From the NCBI RefSeq assembly GCF_014898815.1, contig NW_026515548.1, positions 602,501 through 666,500 on the forward strand: DNA of 64,000 nt, in the 5' to 3' direction. The notes beneath the pieces were generated by a model. The model was not told the DNA's origin. It saw nothing but the letters and a program-made list of their open reading frames with translations, and made no database searches. The position numbers were made by a program, and so were the translations under genes. Origin of the DNA: Panonychus citri. Its lineage: Eukaryota; Arthropoda; Arachnida; Trombidiformes; Tetranychidae. This document shows, one piece after another, positions 26,031 through 38,638 of the stretch; the first letter of the stretch is position 1, and each line of letters begins with the position of its first letter.

Positions 26031-27603
26031 TTACCTCCTACTACTTGATAGAAGTATTTTTAAACTTGATATTCTACTCTCTGAGAATTCAGGTCTCAAC
26101 GGGTTCCCGTTTCGTTTGACATTGTTGTTAGCGACATCGAAAAATTCTGGAATAAAACCATAGCGTTTAAGTACATATCGATAGTTGAGTATAGTCTTCT
26201 GAGCTTGTTCAATGTCACCAATTAGTGTCTGAAAGATTAAGATGCATACAAAGATTATTAGTTATCTCATTAGAAGAAGTGATTATGAACTGACCAAAAG
26301 ACCAGGGAAAAAAGATTCTAAGGATTGAAAGACAGGCATAGTTGTTAATCCGTTGTTCATGTGGACGACAAAGTACCAATCCTCCCTTCTCATATATTTG
26401 TTGATTGCTTGGTGATAAACTTTTGAATGAAATTAAGAAACATTAGTATTCAGATAATAATTAATTGATTATATATGATAATCTTTCGGTAGTTTTTGTC
26501 TTTACCATTGAACATGTCCATTAGTTCAGGCATTTTAAGAAGCAAAGCTCCTTTGACTAGATATTCAAAATAAGAATCTACACCTGAGCCAATACTTGAT
26601 TCGATTGCTGTCCATTTACCGTCAGAGGTGTTGATATGATTACCGACTAGATTAAGGTGAGATCTATATGAATGTAGAGCCCTAAGGGCATTTAAGGCAG
26701 TTGTTTCAAAAATAGGATCACCGGTTAGTCGAGAGAGTGTGGCAAATTCAACTATAAATGTGCCCACTCCAGCGGTACAAGTGACCGGTGTCTCTTCCAG
26801 AGGTACACCATATCTTAGATTAACAGTTCCATAAGGCATTCCAGTTTTCGTTTGAAAAGCTAAATCGATGAATAAAAAAACAGAAATTAACTTGACAATA
26901 ACGATGATTGAATTTGATCCAATTTCTAAAGCTACCTGGTAATAATTTTCTTCCAACTTTAACAGCTAACCGAAGAAGAGGACCTTCGCAAGGCCAACCA
27001 GGCTCGAGTTCCATGCCACTTTTATACGACAATAAGTGAGCGGATAAAAGTCCTCCAACAACTATAGAAATGGAAGATAAAATTGATTAGAAAATGGCAG
27101 AAGAAAATTCATTGGAATGATGCAATGAAATGGGAATAACCATTTACCTCTTATATTTGTTTCGAAAACAGAAACATTTATATTCTGATTAAAATCAACA
27201 TTGTCAACAATATATCGAGTAACACGTTCAAATTCCGAATAATTTTGAAACAATATAAGTGAATCCATTGAGTCAATTAATGTCAATGAAAAATTACCCC
27301 AAGTTTCAACACCTTGACAAGTAATTGGTTTAAGCTCATCATAATTACCAGCATTTGTAGCATAATTTTCATAAGCATAATTAAACATAGACTTTAACTT
27401 ATTTCTAAATAAAAAAACAAAGGGAAACAAAAAAAACAAAATCAATCAATGAAAGTAAACGAAACAATTAATTACAATTAACAACAACAAACTTACCTGT
27501 AAAAATGAATCTCTTCAATTGTCAAATGTTTAGCAAAAGAACCGGTCAATAGATGAACTGGAATTATCAACAAAATAAAGATATTCCATCCTTTCAGTTC
27601 CAT
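26031..27603 (-). CDS. EDEM2-like GH47 mannosidase, C-terminally truncated
   Basis: Six minus-strand exons are in phase: 27603-27497, 27404-27148, 27061-26936, 26859-26506, 26419-26295 and 26228-26031, giving 388 codons. A signal peptide (about residues 1-24) precedes the (alpha/alpha)7 barrel: LKSMFNYAYENY, WGNFSLTLIDSMDSL, FETNIRVVGGLLSAHLLS, GWPCEGPLLRLA, GMPYGTVNL, TCTAGVGTFIVEFATLS, SGVDSYFEYLVKGA and PLRPEFSES. EDEM2 trims the first mannose from N-glycans of misfolded glycoproteins in the ER, marking them for ERAD. Homology fails right after PLRPEFSES: this frame runs 15 more residues to a stop, while another frame (KYFYQVVGG) looks more like the family but is blocked by TAA. About 190 residues, including the last catalytic acid region and the calcium-binding threonine, are missing compared with the roughly 580-residue vertebrate protein. 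Confidence 0.85.
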
Positions 27604-28848
27604 AGTTCATGATATGGAAATTAGAAAGATATTAATTGAAAATTGGTTACAAATAAATTAAATTAAATTAAATTAAATTAGTAAATAAAATTAGAAAAAT
27701 AATTTTGTTTAAATGCCAACAAGTATTTCGGTTTCCATGGAAACCGAGACACTGCCATCTATTGGTTTGCGAAATAACCTTTGATTAGGTTTCCATGAGA
27801 ATATTTGTTTTAATTGTTATAATTAAAAGAAACAATTAGTTAGAATGGATTAATTTTCTGAGTTGATTGTTCATTAAGGCTGATCGATTGGAGAAAATGT
27901 TATTCTTTGGTATAGAATTGAAAAGTTTTCAAACAAATCATCTGATTTAAAAGTTTCATCTTAATTAATTTGAATCATCTATTGATTATGATTGATTTAA
28001 CTCTGATTACAATCAGTTAATTGATTCAAATGAAATGTAAAATTCCCATGGTAATTGTCATTCCAAGGATATTAATCAGTTTCGATTAACAATATTATTA
28101 TCAAAAATTTCTGGTATGATTGATTAACCATAACAATCAAGGTTGATTGTTGATTTTTTATATTACCAAACACGATGAAATTTAAAGCGATTAACTGTTA
28201 ATTTATTTTCACTCAAAGTTAAATTTAACTTGGAAAAATTAACTCATCAATATTATTCTAGACATGATTACCAATTAAAGGTAAACAATTAAGAAATGAA
28301 CAAACAACAACCAGGTAACAATTTCGATAACTTTTTTATTGTTATATATTAGAAAAGCAAATTTCATCTTAAAGTGAATTAATCGTGACAATTACAATTA
28401 ATCACGTTAAAATGTTTCATTTTTCTGCAAAATAATAGACAACGAGGTCGAATCATATGAATCATTACAATTATAATTCATCATTTAACAATTAGAAAAA
28501 CAAAAACAATATAAGTTTGATCAACGATTGTTATTTTTACTCAACTCACTACCGATTGATTTGTTTACGATTTCATCCAAGGACCAATTAGCCAATATCA
28601 TTGGAAATACCAAGAACAATTAATTAATCAACAGAATTCAAGTAGAATAACAAAATTAATTCATTCAACCAAAATTTATTGATTCCTTTTTTTTGATTAA
28701 ATTAACCAAAGGAGAGTAACAATATAAATATGAAGCAATTTGTAACAATCTGATCAGTGATTTAGTTTTGTCCAATAAGAGTAACATCAACAATCAAGAT
28801 TCACTTTTACAATTTACCAAAAACAACAATCAACTAATATTTTAGATC
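27604..28848. other. intergenic region
   Basis: A short AAATT-type tandem repeat occurs near 27655-27680. A TATA-like ATATAAATA lies near 28721-28729, about 125 bp before the next start codon. No gene seen. Confidence 0.45.
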
Positions 28849-29993
28849 ATGAATCCATTAATTGTTTTAACTGCTCTCACCACAATCAGGTTAGTAAAGT
28901 GAATTGGATTAATTTAATTCAATTATTTGAATTTGTCAATTGGTTCTCATTTGTTTCTTGTCAATTTAGTTTGTCATTCGCTCAAAATTTTGATCAATTT
29001 GGTATCAATGGAAATGGAATGGCCCCTGGTCAAGCTTCACTCTACCCTTTCTTACCACCTCCACCACCACAGCCAATGAACGGAGGTCCTCCACATGGAC
29101 CAGGACCCCATGGACCTGGACATGTTCACGTCCCTCATCCTGAAAGTGAGTTACAATTACTAAACAATCAGTTTCCATTTACCGCCAATCTAACCTGTGA
29201 TTTTTTGTAGGTCCTCTTGACCTGTTCCGACAAACCCCCAGACATGGAGGACCTGCAGGTCCCGCTGGACCCGCTGGGCCTTCGGGTCCCTCTGGACCAA
29301 TGGGCTATCGAGGACCACCACCAGTTGGACCTTATTCAACCGGATTGCGATTACCTGGTGACTTCCAATTTCCAATGGGATTACCACCCCAATCGCAGTT
29401 CCGATTACCTCCTCCTTATCCTGGTCCAATGGATCAACTTATTGCTCAACAAGTAACTTCGACTGTTGAATGTTCTTGCTCAATTTCCTTCGGAATTCAA
29501 AATTCTAGCTCATTAGTACTTCCTCGAGCCCCTCAAAGCCTTTTCCCAGGAATCATTTGTGGTCCTGGTGCTGTTAGTCTTTGTAGAATTCAATGTATGG
29601 CTCAGGTAAGAAATCAGATCAATCGAATCATTTAAACCAATCAACTAATCGTAATATTTAAAATTCCTTCAGGCTCTCAATGCAAGTTTCGATCTAATCA
29701 ATCAAGCAGTTAATCCAGTCGATGGAAATGGAGTCTCACTTCAACAATTCGTTTGTGGTAATCAAGTGAATACCACCACCGAAATTGGCTCAACAACCCC
29801 TGAGAACAATAGTCGAATGGTTAATATTAAATCTGAAACCTCATGTTCTGAACAATCAACCGATTATTCATCAACTAATCGACGAACTGAATCAATCGCC
29901 TTAGGGCCACAAGAATGTAACACAATCGCTAATATTGGATCTTTCCAACTTCCATCAATTCCTTCATCTGCTGTTCCATCAACAGTTAATTAG
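28849..29993 (+). CDS. secreted Pro/Gly-rich protein with a four-exon cysteine-motif domain (family unrecognised), paralogue A
   Basis: Exons 28849-28889, 28970-29145, 29211-29605 and 29673-29993 join in phase to 310 residues. Residues 1-19 (MNPLIVLTALTTISLSFAQ) form a signal peptide split by intron 1. A Pro/His/Gly-rich segment follows (PFLPPPPPQP, HGPGPHGPGH), then a collagen-like run of Gly-X-Y triplets (GPAGPAGPAGPSGPSGPMG, about residues 85-103). After a proline-rich stretch comes a domain with the pattern CSC-S...CGPGAVSLCRIQCMAQ...VSLQQFVCG, and last a Ser/Thr/Asn-rich tail. The gene 2 kb downstream carries the same cysteine pattern, so the two are tandem paralogues. It is exported; a cuticular, silk, eggshell or salivary role are all possible and none is shown. 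I do not recognise the family. Confidence 0.82.
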
Positions 29994-31913
29994 TGTAACA
30001 ATTAACATGCGACAAATTATTCTAATTTATTATCATCAGTAATGATTGTATAAAATCAACGGTTATTAATTCAATCTGCAAATTGTATTCAAAGATGATC
30101 AACAAACGATTAATTTGAAAAACTAGTTGATTAGATTCAATTTTTCTTACCATTGATTAAATTACCATTAATTAATCAGCTGAATAACAATTAACTATTG
30201 ATTTGCTTTTTTAATTTGCTATTGATTTAACTGTGATTGTTAACCTTTAATTTGATATTTAAACGATAAACGATTAATATTAATTATCTTTCAATCATTT
30301 CTCTTAATTTAATCATCACGTCAGCAATTAATCAATGATTAATTGTTCATAGAGAACAATTTATAATTAAAATAATATTAAGCGGTTGTGAGCAGTTTAA
30401 TTGTTTACATCATGATTAACTAATTGCTTCGTCAATTAGTTTTAATCTGGGTGGTAATTAATGTAGATGATCAACAATTAAGTCTCAGAATTTTATCTGT
30501 GGCAATTAGTTAATTTTGATTATTTACTTTTTGTCAACAATTTAAATCAACTTTTTAAGATTGTTAATTGTGTCAATTTTTGATTAACTTTCTCAACAAT
30601 TTAACGATAATTTGATCATCGAGACGGAAATAATTATAACTATTCATTTGTCGCAACAATTTAGATGATCATTAAAGATACAATTTAACTACTGATCGAT
30701 TACAATTAACTAACAAATGAGAGCAAATTGTTGAAATTTTAATCATTTCAATCTAATTGTTGATCAGTATTAGCAAATCTTTGAAACAATTATGATTTAA
30801 TTCAATGCTGATGAGATGTAAACAATTGAACAGAAATTATGAATTCCAGTTAAGGTTAAATGAGTTCGTGATTAATTTTGATCTTCATGATTAACAACAA
30901 TTAGTGAATTAACCATCTTCATGGTCAAGCAATTAAAGTATCAAACAATAAATTGTAAATCATTAATTTAACTGATTTAACTTTAAAAAAGTGACTCTGG
31001 TCATTTATTAAATTAAAACAAATACAAGGTTTTAATTGTGATCAAAAATTTTAATTTCTAATGTGATTAACTAAATATTTTAATAAAAATTTCCTGATTA
31101 CAATCAACAATTAAAACTCAGAGTAGCTTCTTAACTGACTAAGTAATTAGATACTCAAACAAATTGTTTCTCTTTAAACAATAATTAAAAATGGAAATGT
31201 CAACAATTAACAATCTAAATGGTTGAACAAAACTAATCAATTCCTTAAACAATTAGCCTTAAATAGATTACAATTCAACTACGCATCAAAACAGATCCGG
31301 TTGTTTACTATTCAACAATTAAATGAATTTGGGATGATCAATGTAACTATTAAATTGCTAGAACAACTGAATTAACAATAACAATTAATATCTAATCACA
31401 ATGAGATATTAAATCTTAACCTTGTCTCAGCGTTTCTAATGTTTATCCATAAGAAATCATCTTCTATCCTCTTAATTATGTTTCAAGTGTTTATCGTAAT
31501 TAAAGTGAATAGAAAACAAGGTGATCTTGATGATTCAGTTGATTGTTGATTAACCGAGTGGGTGGAACAGGTTAGCATGTTAACGATAATTTCCCATGTA
31601 ATTCGGGATCGTTGTGAGTTTGCAATTCGCCATCGAACTAACAATTAACGTGATTTGAGATGTTCGTTGGCTCTTCCCTTTGTTATTAATTCTGATTGTT
31701 CAAAATTTCTGCTTAATCATTGCTCTTATAAGTTTCCTCCATTCTGATTGTTATTCCGATTCTCGAAACAATTAACCCATTCAGGGTACATGATAAACAT
31801 TATCTGTTAATGATCGTCACTACAATCAACACCTAAACTTGTTGATCACTTAAATTGTTACCGTTCAACTGTGAACATCAATAAATCCAATCGAAGCTCA
31901 ATTCTAATCGAAA
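29994..31913. other. intergenic region between the secreted paralogues
   Basis: Very AT-rich, full of CAATTAA/TTAATTG-type words, with no open frame of interest. Confidence 0.5.
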
Positions 31914-32617
31914 ATGTCGCCAACAATTATCCTGATTTTCGTTTGTTGTTTAATCAACTCAGGGTAAGATTTTCTATCTATTTAATTTGTTTCTTCTTCT
32001 TGTTATTGACTAATTGTTGACAATTATTCGTCTTTGTTTATTTCTAATCTATTAGTTGGAGTGCTACGATTTCAACTACAATGTTCAATTATCGACCTTT
32101 CGACAATTCTTTCGGTGAACTAGAAATCGTTCAACCAAATGTTACAATTAACTTAAATTGTTCTTGTATCATCTCAACACCAAATCCACAAAGTTTTTCT
32201 GAAACAATTCCTGGATTAACTGTAAATGGAAAATCAGATTATCGGTGTAACCAGAACTCTTTCAATGATTGTAAACTCTCTTGTCTTTCAAAGGTAAGAA
32301 ATTCTTAATTGTTCATCAATCATTCATCATTCTGATCATTTAATCAACAGAAAAACGAACCGCTATTCAACATTGAATCTCGATCCATCGGTCAGAATAT
32401 GACCAATGGTGTTAATCTGAACGATTATCTATGTGGCCTGAGGGGAAAAGGCGATTCATCAACGATGGTCTTCATCACAACCCAAATGGACTGTATTGAG
32501 AAATCAACGAACTTTGAACTGTTCAATTCAAAATCGCATTCGTTTTCCATGTCACCATCATCGTCATCAGTTAATTGTTCAAATGATGCAACATCAACAT
32601 CACCAACAATCAGTTAA
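31914..32617 (+). CDS. secreted cysteine-motif protein (family unrecognised), paralogue B
   Basis: Exons 31914-31963, 32056-32293 and 32351-32617 join in phase to 184 residues. A signal peptide of about 20 residues (MSPTIILIFVCCLINSG, then WSA) is again split by intron 1. The mature part has CSCIIS, then C-x7-CKLSC, then VNLNDYLCG. These align in order and spacing with CSCSIS, C-x7-CRIQC and VSLQQFVCG of the upstream paralogue, and one intron falls at the same place, after the second cluster. It lacks the proline-rich and collagen-like insert of paralogue A. The tail is Ser-rich with one further pair of cysteines. N-glycosylation sequons (NVT, NCS) are present. Function unknown. Confidence 0.8.
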
Positions 32618-33906
32618 TTTCCCTGGTGAATGAAAACAAAAAGACTTTAATAATAATCCTTATGAAAGGAAAAACTTGTTTAATTGTTGGTTAACTTTTC
32701 AAAGTTAATTGTAACAATTTAAATTTCCGCATCTTCAGATTTGTCTTTGTTTCATTTTAATTATGATGATATAATTTAATCAACTAATTAACTATTGTCT
32801 CTCATTCAAGTAATAATAAAACTTTTCTTCAATCATCATTAATAAATTGCTCTTTCTTATCATAACAAAATTTAACTAATCAACGATTAACATTATAATT
32901 AGTTAATCGCCAATTAACCAGGTAATAATTTTATTTTCCTCGTAATTTTAATTGCTAACAATTTAATTGAATATTTAACATTGAAATTAAATTGTTGTCT
33001 CTCTTTCCTATGGGCTTTTAATGAGAAACAAAATGTAAACAATCAGTTGATTATTAATTGTTAATAGTTAACTGATTGCGTGCAATTAATCATCAAACCA
33101 CAATCAATGATAAATTGTTTTCCTATCACCACAATTTACTCAATTTACTAATTGTGGTAGTTAAATTTTCCTGCTAATTTGATGAACGAGATTTTTTTTA
33201 TAAACAATTAACCTTGAAGATAAAAAACTTTTCATTACAATTAAAAATAAGATTTTCTGGTTAAACCAGAAAACCAGAAAATCGGAAATCAGCTGATTGA
33301 TTGTTGATCTATTTTGGTGATTTATGTGATTAACTACGAGTAGAAAATGCTTCGAGTAATTAGTACTACTAATGACGAGCGAATGTTAATCAGATTTATA
33401 TTCGTTTCCATGTTAATCTATCATCATTTTCGTTATTTAATTCAAGTGAAAGAGAAAATTTCGCCTCAGGGGTTAACCCATTTAGGTTACTTTCTTTTTC
33501 GCTTTGATAACCAGTTTTACTTTTCTTCTTCTTCTTAATTGTTAATCTTGATTGGCGCCTTCCAACGATTTAAGCCCAACCCTTAATCTAGAAGATTTGA
33601 CCACTCGGTAGATGATTCGAATGTTTATCCATCATCTTGTTTTCTCTTCTTTCCGCTAGAAGAGGAAAAGAGAGGGAGAAGTAAAAGAGAGAAAAGAGAG
33701 AAAGAGAATGTGAGAGAAAAGCTCATTGGTTTTATTTTCTTTTCTCTTCAAACTTTTCTATTCTCTTTAGTGTCTCTTCTTGTTCTCCCGTTATAATTAC
33801 TCTAATTATTTAATTAACTCTTCTAATTATATTCTCTTTTTGTTACCTTGTTTTCTTTTCTTCTTCAATTTGTTTTGTGTGTTTGATTGTTCCTTCAACC
33901 GATAAA
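32618..33906. other. intergenic region
   Basis: AT-rich. A small inverted repeat TTTTCTGGTT/AACCAGAAAA occurs at about 33253-33282 with the right half duplicated. A purine-rich GAGAAA run at about 33655-33720 is followed by a pyrimidine-rich stretch. No gene recognised. Confidence 0.45.
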
Positions 33907-36900
33907 ATGGCTTCAATGCGTAGTCCGGATATTAATTTAATCCATTTCATCTTGAGACTGTTAATCGCTGTTGGAAGCTTTGTCTCTGCCATTTTTAAGA
34001 TTCCCTTTGTTATTTTCGCCATTCAATTTGTTATTGATTTTGTTCTTAAAGGAACATCCGCCGGTGGGAATACTGATGCAGGGGACAGTGGAACTGCTCC
34101 TGGTCCATCTCCTGGAAGTAGTGACACTTCACCAAGTGATCAACCGGCTTCCGATGCACCCAAACAATTTGACTGTAAGTTGTTACTTTGTTTTTTTCTC
34201 CTTCTATTTCCATGTGTCTCTGTTACTATGACTCCTTTTTACCTTTTCCTCTGTTTTAACCTTTATGACCCAATGGTAATTTCTTTTCTTTTTTTGTTCT
34301 CTTCTCTTTCGCCCTCCATTAACCATAAACTCATTTCTACCAATTGTCTCCTTGCTCCCGCTCATTTCCTTCTCTACCAAACATTACCGAATTTTGTTAA
34401 TATTCTATTCTTTTAATATTTTCTTTTTGTTCTCTTCTCAAATAGTGCCCATGGTTGAAGTCGCCTTAAATGTTGTCCTGTTGGTTTGTCTCTTCACCTC
34501 TGTCATGGTTGTCCTTTTCCGAGCCATTTACACAGTTGCCTTGGGTCGACTACTCAATGTATATTCATATCTAATAATTATGGGATTATGGATCGTCTTT
34601 GTGCTGATTACCATCATGACTAATGGTTGGAAAGGGCCATTAAATTGTAAGCGTCCATCTTGTTCCTTACTCTTAATCTGTTCTTTTTTATCTGATTACT
34701 ATCAATAGGTTTTCTCGAGATTCGCTCTAATATCTAACAAAACTTGAGCTTATTGGCTTTTTTTCTGTTTTCAATTCTCCATCGAAACTCATCAAATAGA
34801 CTGTGTGTTCTTTTTATTTCTACTTGTGCTTATGTAGACATCAACCTTTCAATCTTCTTGTGTTGCTAATCTATCTCGTAATAATATCAGCAAGAGACAA
34901 CAAGATCGCCTACGGGGTTTACAACAAGCTACACTTTTAAGTGCAATCGTCCAAAAGAGACTGGTATCTTTTTTTTATTCTTTCTACCCTAGAGTTTGAT
35001 GTTTCTTGCTGATCAAGTTTTTTTTCTCTTCTACAAAATTTTATTACTTCCAATAGAAAATCAAATGTTGGGAAGAGACAATTTCAGTGAACTTGCCAGT
35101 CAAGTGAAAAGTTTTCTTTTTTTCCTAATTTTCTTTTCTCTTGATTCTGATTCAATCTAATTTTTTTCTGTGTAGTTTACCTGCTTTTCCTTTTGTTTTT
35201 ATTTCTATTCTTTGGGCTTGATTTGGTTTGCGATTGTTTTAATATCTTTCTATATGCAACTTCGTGACTAGTTTAACAGTCGGTGTATAAATTTACCTGT
35301 TTATATTCATCTCTTTTCTCCCACTTGATTAAAACAGAGAAGAAGAGGAAAGAGCTTCTCTATCTGAATCACTTTTCAAAGAATCTTCTTGTTCTTGATT
35401 TGTGTGTGTGCATGGTTCAGGTTGATTTTAATGATCGCCACGATGTATGCCTGATAAATACACGATCACGCTTTGGTTAGGTCACTAACAATGAATCTAC
35501 TCATGAGTATATGTACTCGGTTAACCTTTCCATGTGTTTCGTATCTATTACATGTAATAACATTCAGCTGAAGATTCTCAATGATAATCAGTTACCTTTT
35601 CATTTTCATTTACCCTACAGCGTCTCAAACCTTTCACCTCCATCTTGCTTGGGTGTTTACTCTTTTCCTTAAATTATTTATATAATTAATTTTATTTTAG
35701 AATTTTCTTTTACCTGATTTATATCAAAAAAAAAATTGAGCTCATCGATTATCGTTGGCTTACATCATCGTAATCAAAATTGCAGCATCAGTTTTACATT
35801 TCGTTTACCACCAACTTATCATTAAACGATATGTTTACTCTCTCTCTCTCTCTCAATCAACTCTCTTAGTTTTACTTGAAAAGTTATATAATTGAGAGGT
35901 AATCATGATTACGATGAAAAGTTGATTCTTCATTCTGAAGGAGAAAATAATTGAAAGTTACCTGAGGATCGACGAGTCTGATGCAGGTTGTGTTTCCACT
36001 TGATCATGATGATGATCATTTATTGATGTTTATGTTTCTCTTTGTTTAATTTGACATTTATTGTAACAATTTAATTATTATATTTTTCCTTATATGTTAT
36101 CATTGGCCTACAATTATGATAATATGTAAGTTAAACTTACCTTTTTAATCTTGAAAATCTAATGTATATCCGCACCATCATCATCATTATTGAATTAGTA
36201 TTATACTCGAATAGAGTAGGAGGATTGAGGAGGGATAATGACGACGATGAATTAAGACTAAGGGAAAGTAAAGAAATCATCTTATACCAAATGATTATCT
36301 TACGATTACATCAAATAAATTAATTACGATTATGTTTGTTATGATGTTGCTCTTTCTCTCCTACATTTTCCTTGTAACTTTGTTTTCTTACCTGAGATTA
36401 GCTTATCCCCTTAATCAACTTGTTCTTATCTTCTTTATTTAACCTGCTTATCTGAATGAATATGTGAATCTTTTTCTCTTTAATTATGATAATCATTCAA
36501 TAACAGTTTTAACCAAATGGTTTAATCCCAATACAACAATTAAGGAATCATTTTCAAGTTTATCCGCAGGGAAAGAATGAGAGACTCGTTAATCACTGGA
36601 TTCATTTTTAATTTGATTTTCTATTTGTGATTGTTTCTCACATTGTTAATTTTCACATTCATGATTAGCATCATACAATTTATTAAAGTATCGTGAGTAA
36701 ATTGAGAGGGTAAAGTCACTTCATCATTCATTTTTGAAAGGAAATAAACTTTAAACATCTCAGATGATCATTAATCTGTAAAGATAATCAACAAAAGAAT
36801 CGACTTATTAATCATGAGAAATTAGTTGATCACTTTTGTTGATTGTTTGAATTTATTTAGATTGATCATGTTTACACTAACAATCAATCCAATGTAAATT

Positions 36901-37305
36901 ATTTATGTGTTTAAAGAAAATTGTTGACATTACAAGTTCATTGGCAAAGTTACGATAACTTTAATTTGATTGATTTAATTTGTCGAAACAAATTTGTTTC
37001 GGTTCTCACAAAGCTTTACATTTGCTCAATATTGACCTTGTTCTAATTAATTATCATCTTTTCTCATCCATTATTTAGACGCTATTCTTGCAGCTCGTGC
37101 ATTGCTCGTTGGATGGTTTGTCTTCACCGCTCCAGCTACTTGGCATTTTGTTTTGCTTCGATCTTCAATAATAATCGACATCATAACCTACCCTGCAATG
37201 ATTGGAATCGCTATTCTCAATATTAAGTACAATTTTCTGAAAGTTGGAGTTGATCGTAAAATTGGTGTCTGGACACGATATAATAACTTAATCCGAACTT
37301 TATGA
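33907..37305 (+). CDS. multipass membrane protein, family unrecognised
   Basis: Exons 33907-34174, 34446-34646 and 37079-37305 join in phase to 231 residues. The start ATG is preceded by AAA (GATAAAATGG). An N-terminal hydrophobic stretch (about residues 12-47) is followed by a soluble Gly/Ser/Pro/Asp-rich loop of about 40 residues (GTAPGPSPGSSDTSPSDQ). Then come four more hydrophobic segments: VEVALNVVLLVCLFTSVMVV, LIIMGLWIVFVLITI, LLVGWFVFTAPATWHFVLL and IIIDIITYPAMIGIAILNI. The tail is basic (KVGVDRKIGVWTRYNNLIRTL). The 2.4-kb second intron contains a candidate alternative last exon (34891-34940). I cannot assign a family or function. Confidence 0.7.
34891..34940 (+). other. candidate alternative terminal exon of the membrane protein
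   Basis: After the acceptor ATATCAG, the phase left by exon 2 (one base, T) gives SRDNKIAYGVYNKLHF and then TAA. The stretch is less AT-rich than the intron around it. If used, the protein would end after two exons with a hydrophilic tail instead of the last two membrane segments. This is a prediction from phase and composition only. Confidence 0.3.
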
Positions 37306-38638
37306 ACTTAATAGTCGATTTCCCGATCATATTTAAATTAAACCTGTTCAAGTGCTTATCAATTTAATATCAAGTAAATGGACATTTGTTGTTTGTTCAG
37401 TGTATCCAGAATACAAATTATATATATAATGTCATCACTAATGATAATCAACAAGCATCATCGTTTCATGGCTTGGATTGTACATTAGTGTAAAAAAAGT
37501 TAAATTATCAATCAATTAATTGGAAGCACGCAAACACACAAGTAGAGTACGCAGCCCCTTCACCCACATTGACGGATCTCACTGTTTTCCATTTACAACA
37601 TGATAAAACTTATGTAATATAATCAAATCAATTCTTGTGATGTTCATTCATATCTGCGGTTATTAATAACAGGACGATCTAACTAAGCTCAAGACAAGCG
37701 AAAAATTGACTCAAGAATCAAGTTTAACGGCAAATTGACGGCATTTTAGTAAACAGACATACACCATCTGTATCAAGCTTATAAACAACAACAAATTCAT
37801 GTGTACATCCTTTCATGTTTACTACAAAACAATAGCGTATCCTTGAAAGAGAGTGATGGTTTACTTCCGTTTTGTAAAAATAACCGTAAATACTATTTAG
37901 CTGTGTAAATGTATACCTTATGAAAGAGGAACTCGATCAACAATGGTCTTAGGGCCAAGCCAAAAATAAATTGCCAAATGCGTTAAACTAACCATGTAAA
38001 GTTCACTTCCGAAATGAGAGGCATCACTTGAGTCAAATGCGTTCGCCATCTATTGACCTCTAACGAAATTGTTATTTTCTCATTTTCTTTCATAATTTTG
38101 ATTCTTAACTCAAAATTGGTTTTGTATCTAAAGTATTTCCAATTTTCAACAATTAAAATTAATCATAAATCTGTAAACAATTTTATTATCCAAAAATAAT
38201 CATCCCATTTCATTACTATTATCCCAATGGGAAAAATTGTACATTTCAAGTTAAACGGGAAAATTGATCATGTGGATTAAGAAAGAGGATTAATCAGCAT
38301 GAGGATTATAATTGATTAAAGTTTTAATTGTAATAATTGATAACGAAATATAATAATTGTAATACAGAAAAGGATTTGATTTGAGTCCATGTTTGTTTTG
38401 ATTTCTGTTGACCATCAATTGGAAAGAGACAAAAGTAAGAATTTTTTTACAATAGTAATCAAGAGATAGTAATTTATTTACATTGGATTCGTAATCGAAA
38501 GGATTACAATTTGTCAATCAATAGTTTGTTTTAATTGTTAATAGTTGAGAATAATAAAAGATTTAGATTTAGTTTTGACTCTTTTCTCTCTCTCTCTCTG
38601 TCTTTCTTTTTCTTGTTTATAGTTTAAATTGTTTTTAT
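37306..38638. other. intergenic region
   Basis: 3' flank of the membrane-protein gene and 3' flank of the convergent transferrin gene. A CTCTCTCT run lies near 38584-38600. No gene seen. Confidence 0.45.
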
